Below, piece by piece: positions 53,646-64,000 of a DNA stretch of 64,000 nt. The stretch lies in NCBI RefSeq assembly GCF_036785885.1, contig NC_092323.1, positions 8,006,501 to 8,070,500 on the forward strand, in the 5' to 3' direction. Source of the stretch: Coffea arabica. Its lineage: Eukaryota; Streptophyta; Magnoliopsida; Gentianales; Rubiaceae. The notes beneath the pieces are model-generated. The model searched no databases. It was not told the origin of the DNA and saw only the letters and a list, made by a program, of their open reading frames with translations. The number at the start of each line of letters is the position of its first letter. Position 1 is the first letter of the stretch. Position numbers and translations under genes: made by a program.

Positions 53646-56529
53646 TTACATACCAATGTTGAGATCATCTCCAGCAAGAGAATAGAGTGGAGGATCAGTT
53701 ACAAAGAATACAGAGCTCCACAGCAGGATGAAGAGGCAGAAGCAGACAACTGATTTACAAGAATCCGTGTATCTTGTAGTAAGTCTGATTCCTTCCTCTT
53801 GACCACTTTCTGAAGCTTTATCATCCACTTGAATCGTAGGACATGTGAGAAAACCATATGCTAAACCTGTAAAAGCTGCTCCTACATTTGTCCTGCAACA
53901 TCACAACTGAGTGAACATACTGCAAAATTGGACTTACTCCTTTATTTTACTGCTGTAACAACTTTTTTTTTTTCACATATTCACCAATTGTTATAACTCT
54001 TTTCCTTATAAACGAGATCACGAGCTCGTGTATATATGGTTGCAGTTAAATTTTAGTAATAAATATTCATTTTCGTTGTTATGAGTCTGGAGTACTAACC
54101 AGTCATCAACAGGACCAAAATTGCTTAGTGTACAGCTGAGACAAGTAGCAATTATCACTTTCTGAAGCATTTTTTTAGGACCATCATCCACCACCATGTC
54201 TCGGTTCTGAATCTGATAGGCAAGCCATGCTCCAATTATAGCAAAAACCGGACCCTAAAAGAAAGGTTTGATTAGAAAACGTCCACAGCCATAAGGACAG
54301 CAATTAGATTATTCAGTAATGGAGATCTCTATGACAATGAACGACCAATTAGTAAACTTTAGGATGAATTCTGCAGTTGTGCACCATTATTTTAAGGGGT
54401 GAGATGCTGTTTACCGTCCCGCCTACAGTTGGATCTGGTGTATGAAGAAAGCTGATCAGATTGCCAGAAAGTCCCCCGAGCACATATATCAAAAAGAAGG
54501 TTACTGAGCCATATGCACGGCATACTTCAGGCCCATAGGTCATGAGCATCCAACAACTAAGGGCGATATGGAAAACTCCAGAGTGCTGCAAATTAAAGGA
54601 TTTAGTCCTTGTACCCAGAATCTAATCAACAAAGTACTCTACTAAACATGGAATTAATCCTTAAGGATTTCTACTCTCCAGCAGCAAGTCTGATCTGATC
54701 CCATTTTTTCATTGCTTATGGCTAGAATACATTCTCAAAAAAAAAATTGATGTACTAAGCTTATCATAACATGTCATTACATGCCTTCAAAAGCAGGAGT
54801 TAACTAATAGTATCCGCTGAGTGAAACAAAGTAATGTTTCATTGCAGACTCCATGTACTAAATCATTAGGTCTGATAGTCCTTTCAACAACTCTTTTTTT
54901 AAATTACTGCTGCTTCACTATCAATCTAAAAGAATGGAAAGCTAATAACTGCAAAGAAGCACGAACCCAGTTTTCAATCTTGTACCAGAAACATAGGCGT
55001 TACTAGCCTCCACCATTCTCCATCTAGGATCAAATGATTTATCTTTGCTCCATAGGCCATTGGAATTGAAAAGAGCTGTAACTCAGAGTTCCTAATTGGA
55101 CTTGCTAATTCAAACAGGAACACGGCAATGTTTATAGAAGCTAGTAATCCTCTGCATCAAGATAAGATATACGAGTTTAAAATACAATAGATCTTGAGAA
55201 GCTACAAATATAGACTTGCTTAGAATAAACATTAAAATTAGGGAGAGATGCTGATCCTTTACAGTAAGTAAAAGTTGGATACTTCATCATCTGAAATCTT
55301 CTGAGCAACCCCAGTCAACTGCAGACGAGTTCTATAATTCTTCAATTGAGAACTTTCATAGACTCTCTTGACGTGAGAGCTTGGTACTGTTTCACAAGAT
55401 TTGTCTCCAGAAGAAGAGGAAATATACTTTGTTGAGTTTGCATCTGAATAAGGATTAGTAACCAAAACTCAATTTCCTTTCAGACATGAAACCCAGTGAA
55501 CTAGAGCTAATCAGTAGACAACTGATAAGTATCATAATTAGCACGATACTATGCATGAAATTTAAAAGGAACACCTGGAATATTTTTCCACGTCTGAGGT
55601 GAAAAAAAACGTAGTCAACATGCCATTCAATTGTAAAACACATTAGCGGAATTAACTTTTATATACCGTTCATCAAGTTAATAAATATTCCCTGCTCTCG
55701 CATTTGAATGTCTTGGATTCAATTGGAAGGAGTTTCAGTAAGTAAAAAAAAAGTTGGTAATTGTTGAAGAAAAAAGAAGGAAACAATAAACCTTGTTGGA
55801 GCAACTGATGAAATGGTCAGACATGTGGCTTGGAACTACCATATTGCAAGTCAAGAATTTTGAGTTATTAAAAGTCTTCCTCCACTGTGACAGTATCAGG
55901 AAGAGGAAGGTTTTTCAAAGCTTGAATAAGTACTCACAAAACCCTGTAAAATATATCATATTTTTTCACATGTGTACCACATTATTCAAGAAGGACCACA
56001 AATTATCGGAAGATTAAAGTAGACATGATACAAGATGTGAACTCTTCTAGTTTGTTGAATATTTTCATCTGTCAATCCTTCTCCAGTTCTCCCACCTCCC
56101 TTTTTAATATTTTCTTTGAATGATTTTTTGACAACAGACTCCAATCCTATAGCAAAAAATATAACATGTAGCTAGAATGACTTGCATCTCATTACCTTCA
56201 GTGATTTTCCCAAGGTATTCTTCTAGAGCTGCCAACCCCTTTTTTGCTTTTAAGTCATCGCTTGCATCAAATGACTGCTTTCTTTTACCGAATGATCTTG
56301 AAGAAGACTGCATACCGTCATTGTGGAGCTTTTGGAAATAAGAATCTAAGGATCTCAATTGATTTTCAGAAGAGCTTAACGAATCGAAGACTCTGCATAA
56401 TTTCCCACCATGTGAACTACTACAGTAACTGGAAGCTAAAAATCCACCTTCCTTCTGCTGCCCAAGTGAAATCAATGTAAATTTTCCTCGTAACAAGGCT
56501 CCCCCTTGCATCATCGTGTAAATTTTCAT
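53646..56529 (-). CDS. Plastid-type rhomboid-like protein, predicted catalytically dead
   Basis: Six exons (56529-56196, 55443-55263, 55151-54986, 54585-54415, 54254-54100, 53892-53646) encode about 417 aa. After a Ser-rich, transit-peptide-like N-terminus and a linker comes a rhomboid fold: EWWRLVTPMFLHSGVFHIALS (helix 2 with its histidines), IYVLGGLSGN, VGGTGPVFAIIGAW, DDWTNVGAAFTGLAYGF, and a seventh hydrophobic segment near the end (CFCLFILLWSSVFFV). At the GxSG motif the serine is Thr (GGTG), and the helix-6 catalytic histidine position is Asn (TNVG), so proteolysis is unlikely. It resembles what I remember of Arabidopsis RBL9 (At5g38510). ATG 56529 is the first in-frame ATG after an upstream stop; 56514 and 56511 are alternatives. 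An upstream non-coding exon likely ends at 57283. Confidence 0.85.
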
Positions 56530-56569
56530 ACGAACCGAGACAATATCATATAACACATTTTATCTCCTC

Positions 56570-57420
56570 CTGTATTAATTTGAATTTAAATGAAGATCAG
56601 ATAAAGAATGAAATAAGTGGTTTCAGGAACTCTTATTAGCCCACATCTACGAGTCTAACTTCAAACGAACACTGAAAAAAAAAACTATCTTGTAAATACA
56701 CCTGTAAGTAACTTTTGATTAGACTTATTCATTAAAACTTTCACCAGTAAGGCATCGGCCTAAAATACTGTTCTAAGTAAAGAGAAAAGGTTGCCTCAGC
56801 CACAGCGGCATATCTTCAAGTTAGATGTCAAGATGTTAACTACACAAGAAATATTCTACCAGCAAAACAGCAACAGCTACAACTTAAGTTTCATGGGCTT
56901 GAAGGTCTTCTTGTTCAAACAAAATCATTATATTTATACACATCTAAGTTCAAAAGAAATTATAACCATGCCATCCTGTTTTCGTCCATGCAACGGAGAG
57001 AAAATCATCATGAACACATAAAAGCTTGAATGAGGGACCCAGGAAGCACGAACTTAACTTCCACTAAACACTTCGAACTAGTTATTCTTTCTAGATAGCA
57101 GAAAAAGAACCAGAATATGGTAATTTGCTTGAATCGATCGTTCAAGCCTATATACAAGCAGTTCATCGACGCTAGTTGTTACATAACATATATGTGCAAA
57201 GATACCAGCGTATTAGACAGAGAGAGTAAAAGTATATGACGTTAAAAAGATTGTATCCTTTCAGTTTCAGATAGATAGTTACCGGGTGGACAGACTGGAG
57301 AAGCAGATTCTTGACTGACATCAGAAAATGCCCGGAGGAGCTACTACTTCCATTAATGCATGGGGTTTTAGTTGTCGCAGAATAGAAATGAAATAAAACG
57401 AAACTCTTCTCCAAAATTAG
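56570..57420 (-). other. Probable 5' UTR exon and leader intron of the rhomboid-like gene
   Basis: A donor CACCCG|GTAACT (intron from 57282) can pair with acceptor AATACAG (ends 56570). The exon 57283-57420 opens ATGTCAGTCAAG (57321), but its frame does not join the rhomboid frame, so it is best read as a leader carrying short upstream ORFs. Without transcript data this is inference. Confidence 0.35.
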
Positions 57421-59000
57421 AGCGCGACGTTATGGTAACCTTATCTTCGTTATCCTCCCATTAACTGTGTGCCAGCCACGTTTATGGACTCCAATTTTCT
57501 TACACCGCTGGAATTTGACAAAAAATTCCCCACCGTTTTAGTCAAATCCACGATAAAAATCTCTAGTGGGACAATTCCAATCTTTGTTTTTTTTTTTTTG
57601 GGTACCATACAATATAAATACCATAAAAAAAGGAGTTTTTGAGAATTTGACATCTTGAACAATGAACAAAAATATTATTATTGATTAAAATTTTGTTCTG
57701 ACCGCTAGCTATTGTACGTGCATTATTGGAACGTTTCCCCTTATAGTCTCTATTAAATCAACAAATAAGTCCACTACCATTCTTCCCCTTCTAATTTTCT
57801 CTTGTAACGTTCCCACTCAGGCCTACCTTGGGAATGAAGGAAAAGGAATAGTACAAATGTTCAAGTTGCTTGAGAGTTTAAGAAACTAACGAAGTGTTTT
57901 TTTTGATATATATATATATATATATTTTTTTTTTGAGTTAAATGTTTTGAATTTAGAATCTCCTACTTACAATTCTTTATTTTGATCACCCAACCAAACC
58001 CTTCTCATATTTTTTTTGACATATTGACTATTAAAAATTTTGTTTTATTGATAACTGTGGCATTTAGAAGAGAGTTGGAATGCAAGAGAGGGATGAATTC
58101 AACGGTTCGGGAAAAGGAACGTAAATGAGAGGTTTTAAACAAATTGTTCTCAATTGATTTTGATTTTCCTTCCGCTTAAAATTCTTAAAACAAATTGTTC
58201 TCAACTAATTCAATTATGGTTCTATAGAATTGATTATTGAAAATAAGATTTTCTGAAAAACTCGTGTCTTCTCATTTAGTGTTAAAAAAGCTATTTTAAT
58301 GAACAAATAGATGTTCTTATTATGCTTATATGCTACAATAGTAAATTTTTGTGCTAATTATATATGAGTAAATCTTGTATACATTATTGACAATGTATAT
58401 ATTATCACTTTTATATTCATGACATGTGTGCAAAAATTAAATTTCAATTTTAAATTCAAATTTTACATAGTTGTCGTTCATTACACACTGTCACTTGTAG
58501 GAAAGATTAATCAATTATATATATGTTAAATGAAAAAAAACAAAGGAGATATAGATAAATTTAGAAGTGGGACAAGAATAGCTTGAAAATTAAGACAGAC
58601 ATAAAAAGTTATCTAATCATAGTTTAGTAATTATGGTAAGATAATTTAGTAATTATGTTGAAATTTAAATGATATTTTTGTCGAGTAAGATAGAATCATA
58701 ATCTAAAAGTACCTTGACACCTATTCGTCAATTTCAATCTTTTTGGGTTCAAAAAAATCTAAAATTAAAATCTCAAGATCAATTAAAGCACACAAAAAAA
58801 TAATTTTTCAAAAACAGCCAAAACCAGTTTTCAAAATCAAGTCTTCCCTATGTATTCTTTTCTTTTCCATCCAAATGCGTTCATCTAAACCAGGCCTGAG
58901 CAAGTATAAGCGCAAAATCCTCTGTGGGTCTCCTCTTTTCATCGCTCTGGACTCCAACCAAGCTACCTCCAAACGAGGCCTAACAAATTAGCGGAGGCTA
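57421..59000. other. Intergenic region between divergent rhomboid-like and CDCA7-like genes
   Basis: AT-rich and gene-free. It includes a TA microsatellite (57906-57925) embedded in T runs and, near 58860-58985, words ending CTCCAAACGAGGCC that recall the terminal words of CCAAAC-type inverted-repeat elements. Nothing else recognised. Confidence 0.5.
57906..57925. repeat. (AT)n microsatellite
   Basis: About ten AT units bordered by T runs on both sides. Confidence 0.85.
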
Positions 59001-59205
59001 GCGCCAAAAATTGAAGGGAGAGAAACCCTAATATTGGCGCAATAACATAACAGGGCCAAAATTCAAATGACCCGCTCTCACTCCTCCGCAAAATTATCGT
59101 CCCATTTCTCCCTCTCAAAACCAACGTCCAAAAACTTGAGTACGACTACTGAGTACTGGCAAGCACTTTCTAGTCTAATCCACAATATTTTCTTCACCAA
59201 CGGTG
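59001..59205 (+). promoter_or_regulatory. CDCA7-like gene promoter: two E2F-like sites and a telo-box
   Basis: GCGCCAAAA at 59001-59009 is the reverse complement of the E2F consensus TTTTGGCGC. A second core, TTGGCGC, lies at 59034-59040, and a perfect telo-box AAACCCTAA at 59023-59031 sits between them. All lie 165-205 bp before the ATG. This combination is typical of plant S-phase and meristem genes and fits the predicted chromatin role of the product. Confidence 0.6.
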
Positions 59206-62200
59206 ATGGCGATTACTTCAACTTCTTCACCCCAACCTGATCGATCTGTATCTGCTAAAAAGAACAAAATTAAGAGTCCCAATTCAAAAGTGGACTATGA
59301 AAATAAATCCCACAAGAAACTGTCTAAAAAGGACCTCTCCTCGCCGGCGAAGCGCAACAATAACCCTGGAATTCGTTTGATTCACGGCCGGATTTATGAT
59401 TCGCATAATGGCAAGACTTGTCATCAGGTAATCTTTTTACATAAATCCCAGAAAACTTAGTTATCAGTCGATGAAATTTTCATGATTCGATAGTCTAGAG
59501 AAAGCAGAAAAAATGGGTAAATTTTCAATTTAAAAGGAAGGTTATCTGCCAAACTTGGTAGTTTTTTCTATTTTACTTATTTATTTATTTATGTTTTGAT
59601 TTGTGGCTGATGTAGATATGGTATACCTGGATTGCACAAAAATGGGGTAAGATGGCATTATAATTTAGAAGTGTAATCTTATGTTTTTGGTTTTTTTAGA
59701 ACTTTTCCAGTTCAGAACATTGACTTGATTGTAGGTGATATGATTTAAGTAGTAAAATTAGATGGCAGCTCATACTTTTGGCTCATTCTTGACAAAGGCT
59801 CTGGTTATACTACTCATACTTTTTTGGGTACCGAAAAAGCTGACGAGCATACGCACCCTGAAACCCATGTGCAAGAAAAGTTTAATAATTAGCTTTATCA
59901 TTTGATGCTAAGCCTTTTATGCGTTTCACTTACTTTGAATCTTAATGTTTTGAAGTGCCGGCAGAAGACCAGGGACTTTGCAGCTGAATGCAAGAATATG
60001 CAAAAAGACAAGCTATGTCCCATTAAATTTTGTCACAAATGCCTACTGAACAGGTTAGATGTGATAATATCCCTCCAAATGTCAGACAGTAATTTACTCT
60101 TTTCCATGTTCTATGAGGAGCAGAGTAGTTTACTGCAGTATGCTATTCTGATTATTTCCAACTTAGGTATGGTGAAAAGGCAGAGGAGGTTGGAGTTTTG
60201 CAGGACTGGAGTTGTCCAAAGTGCAGAGGAATTTGCAACTGCAGCCAGTGCATGTAAATCCGTATTACGGTTTTTTTTTTTTTTAACATGCTTACTGGGT
60301 TTTGCTTTGATGTATTTATGCAATGTACAGGAAGAAACGAGGTCACCTCCCTACTGGTATACTTGTACGTGCAGCCAAGCAAAATGGGTTTTCATCTGTT
60401 TCAGCAATGCTGCAGGTAAAGGGGCCTATGACTTGTTATGAGGAGAAGTCTGTGAAAGGTATTGATGCCTTGCCAAGAAAGAGAGCTGCACCAAATAAAA
60501 TGGTTGGTAATTGCTATTAGCTTTCTATGGGAAGCTGTAATTTCATGTTGCTTCGCATCTTTGATTGATTGAGTTTTGTTGTTTCTCACAACCTATTTAT
60601 AATATTATCAGGAAGTGATGACCTCTTCACCTAGAAAGCAGGGCAAGGAAAATGCTTTTGATGGAAAGATCAATTCTAACTCATGTGCTTCACCTTTGGC
60701 CTCAAACCAGGTTGAGAAAAAGTCTAAGAAGGTCAAGGTGGAACCTTCCAATGAGATGAACAATGGTAGTGCCCGTGGTCACGTAGAGGCTAATGATTTG
60801 GCAACAAAGCCAATGAAGTTCCAGGGAAAGCGAGAAGAAAAATATGGCCTTGATGATGGTTCTTTACAAAAAGAAGCTAGTTGCATGGGTGGTGAGAAAA
60901 AGCCGAAGAAAATGGCAGTAGAGGGTTCAAATGGCAAGCAGGACGGAAACATTCTCAAAGATGGTACAATTAAGGAGCCTATTAATCCTGAGGAAAAGAA
61001 GCTGAAAAAGTTAAAACAGGACAAGCTTAAGGAAATGCATAATGGCAACAAGAATGATAATGCTTTTGTGAGGAGGACTAGTCCTAGAAGGCATCAAATA
61101 TCAAATGGAACTTCTAAAAAAGTTGCCAAATCTAAGAATGATAGTGATCCACCGGAAATGATGCAATGCGATGCCAAAGTTTCTGTGCAAGGTTTTGCAG
61201 AGTCCACCAATAAGAAAGAGAGGAAAGAGGAAGATGTTATTGGTAGTGAAGTTTTAGCATCTGATGATAGGAAAAACAACAATCATCATGGAACCCATGC
61301 TGGAACAGTTTTAGAGACTTTGCACATTGACACAAAAGATCAAAGGTTTCAAAACAGTGATATGGAATCTGGCATTGTATTGCCCCATGGAACTGAACTG
61401 ACAAGTGTACATGACATTCAAATACCACCAGAAGATGTTGGCAAAGCCTTGCAATTCTTAGAGTTTTGTGCTGTTTTTGGAAAAGTAAGTGATTACTCCT
61501 TTAACCTGTTCTGTATTCTGTGGAATTTACATTCACATCAAAAGCTTCTTCTCATACAGAGCACTGTTATGTAGCACCATGCATATTTGCATGTGGATTT
61601 TGCCATCATTTTTGTTTTCATTGTTTCTGGCCTGGGGTTTTAGATTTGTGGATCATGATAAGATGCCGTATCCAATTATCATTCTGATTGCACAGGTGCT
61701 TTCTCATTTGCTGTCATGTAAGCTATTGTACCTGCCTGTTAGGATGGAGTTTTGTGATGATCTATGTCAATTCACGCGTTCTTAATCCTTCAAAAGCCTT
61801 TTTGTCGCATTTTGGCTTTTGTTGGTTGTATTTCCTTCTTCCCTTCTTCACTAATCCTCAGTATGAACAACAGGAAACTTTGTCCTTTAGTTTTGAATCT
61901 GACTCCTTTGTGTTCTTTAATAGGTTCTTGGAGTGAAGAAAGAGCAGCCAGAATGTGTGCTCAGAGATTTGATATACGGGAGAAGTAGTCGTCGAGGAAA
62001 GTATTCCGTGACAGTTCAGTTTCTTATCAAGCTCCTATCTGTAATTCGAAAGGACAGGGGACAAACGTATGGTTCTTTGTCTAGTTAAGTCTTTTTGAAT
62101 AATGCCTTCTCCTTTCACTGAAGCATTTTTTACCTTGGTAACTTTTCTAGATGTTTACCACTAAGCCCAACGTATGGGCAAAATTCATGGATCAATGCAC

Positions 62201-63975
62201 TAACAGAGTGCATTTCTGAGTCTGGAAGCATATCAAAATCACTGGACCTGAACGGGCTAGATAAAGGAGCCAATGGATATGAGAATTTAAACTCTTCGAA
62301 AAAGCTTATTATCTTAAATCTTTTATGTGACGAAGTTCTTGGAACTCTGTAAGTTGTAAAATCGTATTAATTAGTGACCTAGTACTTTATTGCCATACAT
62401 AGACTACTTATTATTTTTGCTGGGAACAGAAAGATACGGAATTGGATGGAGAATCAGGTATCAAAAGCTGCTGAAATAGCTAAGGAAGATAAAGAAAGAG
62501 TTCTTGCTGCAAAGGATAAGGTAAAGAAACAATAATCAACGTAAAGTTCTTCTATAAGATGGAAGAACCAACAGTGTCTTAAAAACCGCTAATCCAAATT
62601 ATTCTTGTTTTACACAGGAGAAGCGTTTGAAACAGAAAATACAAGATGAGATTGCCAAAGCAATAATCGAAAAGAATGGTGATTTTCTTTCAGTTTCAGA
62701 GCATGACGCTGTCATTTCTAAAATTAAACGTGAAGCAGCACGAGCTCATAGCGAGCTGCTGGAGTCAATTGGATTGCAATCAAAAAGTAGGTCCTCAATT
62801 TATTGAACAAATTTCATGTCTGAATTTTGAAAATGTTGGTGCAAATTGTTTGATTAGTATAGAATGATCTTCATCAAGTCAAATGTGTTCCATCAGTTAG
62901 TTCATTAGTTTTATTGAATTCCTCATTCCTCTACAATTTCTGTAATTTCTAAGGAAACAATCATGGATTAATCTTGTTTTGCTCATGCCTCTAGTTGGTT
63001 TTGCAATTCTGGAGTCAATTCACTGACTGACTTGACACTGATTTGCAGAGGAATAAGTCCTCGACATTTTTGTCTAAAATAGTACAGCTTCTATTCTTCT
63101 ATGCTTCTCATCAGTCAAGTGGCTTATGTGACGAAGTCTAACTGATTCAGAGCGGTGTTTGACATTTTTAATACACTTCCAAGGATTCTAGACATCTTTA
63201 ATTGTTAAAGCCTTATATAAATGTCCAATTTCTAAGTCGTCTTGAGCGTGCTGCTGAATCAATAATTTTGCGTTGATAGCTAAATAGGCACGACAATTGG
63301 TTATAATTTGACCTACCTGCTTTGACTGTGTAGATAATCAATCATCTGATGCTGTTAGGACAGAGCCTGTCTATTTGGGAACTAATGGTCATGCATATTG
63401 GAGATTAAAATGCCTGTCCAATAAATCTGACATACTCCTTCAAGGTATGTTCTTAGTGCACTATCTTGTAATTCATTTCAGCCTTTGGCTATTGAATCCT
63501 CTGCTTCTTCCTCTTAAAAAATAGATGTAGGAACTGGGGATACTTCTGCATCAGATGAGAAATGGTTTGGTTTTGAAGAGGAACAAAAAGAAGTACTTGA
63601 GAGGCGTATAAATAGTTTGAGGTAAATTTTCGTTATATTCTCCTATTCATTTGTTCCGCACTCCTAAATATCAGTTAAGCAGTCAGCACTTCAGCGTATT
63701 TAAGCCAGGGATGCTAGTACTTGATGGCCCAGTTCACCAGAAGATTTTAACTTCAAGTTCAAACTAGCTGTTATGGTTGTGATTTGCATGTCTTATACAA
63801 AGCAGCGTAATCTGAATTATCACTGTACTAATTCTGGGTTCCTTATGACATTTTGCATCGTGATGTAAAGGTCAATCCTATGTAATTAGGCTCCTTTGAT
63901 TGCAGAGGAAAACGGCTAAGGGCTAAGAGGGTTCCATTGCAACAGCAATCCCAAAGTAACGGAAACTTTCCGTAG
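59206..63975 (+). CDS. CDCA7-like zf-4CXXC_R1 protein with DDT and WHIM2/WSD-like domains
   Basis: Twelve exons (59206-59427, 59956-60053, 60167-60253, 60331-60502, 60612-61484, 61924-62066, 62151-62348, 62430-62520, 62618-62786, 63334-63444, 63525-63621, 63906-63975) encode 776 aa. Basic N-terminus, then a zf-4CXXC_R1 domain (72-145): CHQC (72-75), C86, C95, C100-x2-C103, CPKC (123-126), C130, C132, C135, with RYGE and CRGICNCSQC matching CDCA7. A long lysine-rich disordered region is encoded by the 873-nt exon 5. A DDT domain follows (about 463-530: VGKALQFLEFC, VLRDLIYG), then a charged coiled coil (about 600-690) and RTEPVYLG...HAYW (693-707), a WHIM2/WSD motif. CDCA7 recruits the HELLS/DDM1 remodeler; DDT-WHIM modules bind ISWI. 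Nuclear chromatin factor. The exon 4 donor is weak (ATG|GTTGGT), with a stronger in-frame donor at 60415. Confidence 0.92.
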
Positions 63976-64000
63976 GCAATAGCATGGCACTTTGTTGGTT

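Noticed and set aside
57172-57414. ORF beginning as if MEKSFVLFHF upstream of the rhomboid-like gene
   Set aside because: The first codon is TTG, not ATG, and the frame cannot be spliced to the rhomboid frame with the available acceptors.
59902-60441. 179-codon plus-strand ORF in the finger gene
   Set aside because: It mixes exon 2 with intron sequence; the CXXC pattern is only complete after splicing.

Overview
This is a 64-kb stretch of AT-rich nuclear DNA from a flowering plant, most likely a eudicot. Nine protein-coding genes were rebuilt exon by exon by joining conserved protein blocks across introns. All introns use GT-AG ends except one GC-AG intron. The protein families, chloroplast-type proteins, microsatellites and short inverted-repeat elements are typical of plants. 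The species cannot be named from the sequence alone.

Layout, left to right. (1) Positions 1-27098, minus strand: most of a very large HEAT-repeat gene homologous to Arabidopsis SWEETIE / animal HEATR5. 46 exons and about 1,902 codons are inside the window, and the 3' end runs off the left edge. (2) 27575-33665, plus: CCT6, the zeta subunit of the cytosolic chaperonin TRiC/CCT, head-to-head with SWEETIE across about 0.4 kb. (3) 35281-37483, minus: a 90-aa twin-CX9C mitochondrial protein of the CMC1 family, tail-to-tail with CCT6. (4) 41397-43108, plus: a 261-aa 14-3-3 protein with a 5'-UTR intron. (5) 44048-48270, plus: a 401-aa RCC1-repeat beta-propeller protein. (6) 49171-51713, plus: a 235-aa GDT1/UPF0016 (TMEM165-type) cation transporter. 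(7) 52026-52824, minus: a 174-aa AWPM-19 membrane protein with ABRE-like elements upstream. (8) 53646-56529, minus: a plastid-type rhomboid-like protein in which both catalytic residues appear replaced. (9) 59206-63975, plus: a 776-aa CDCA7-like zf-4CXXC_R1 protein that also carries a DDT domain and a WHIM2/WSD-like motif, with E2F-like and telo-box sites in its promoter.

The genes are mainly housekeeping: protein folding, vesicle and sugar homeostasis, mitochondrial assembly, phosphoprotein signalling, Golgi/ER ion balance and chromatin. They do not form one pathway. The order CCT6 - CMC1 - 14-3-3 - RCC1 matches, from memory, the Arabidopsis order At5g16070-16060-16050-16040 and a reduced copy At3g02530-02520-02510, so this looks like an old conserved block. 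Gene-poor stretches hold microsatellites, a probable hAT-type MITE, another inverted-repeat element inside SWEETIE, and short tandem repeats. I found no tRNA, rRNA, CRISPR or intact autonomous transposon. I found no clear undescribed system. The items most worth checking are the protease-dead rhomboid, the zf-4CXXC/DDT/WHIM protein with its in-frame alternative splice site, and the GC-AG intron.
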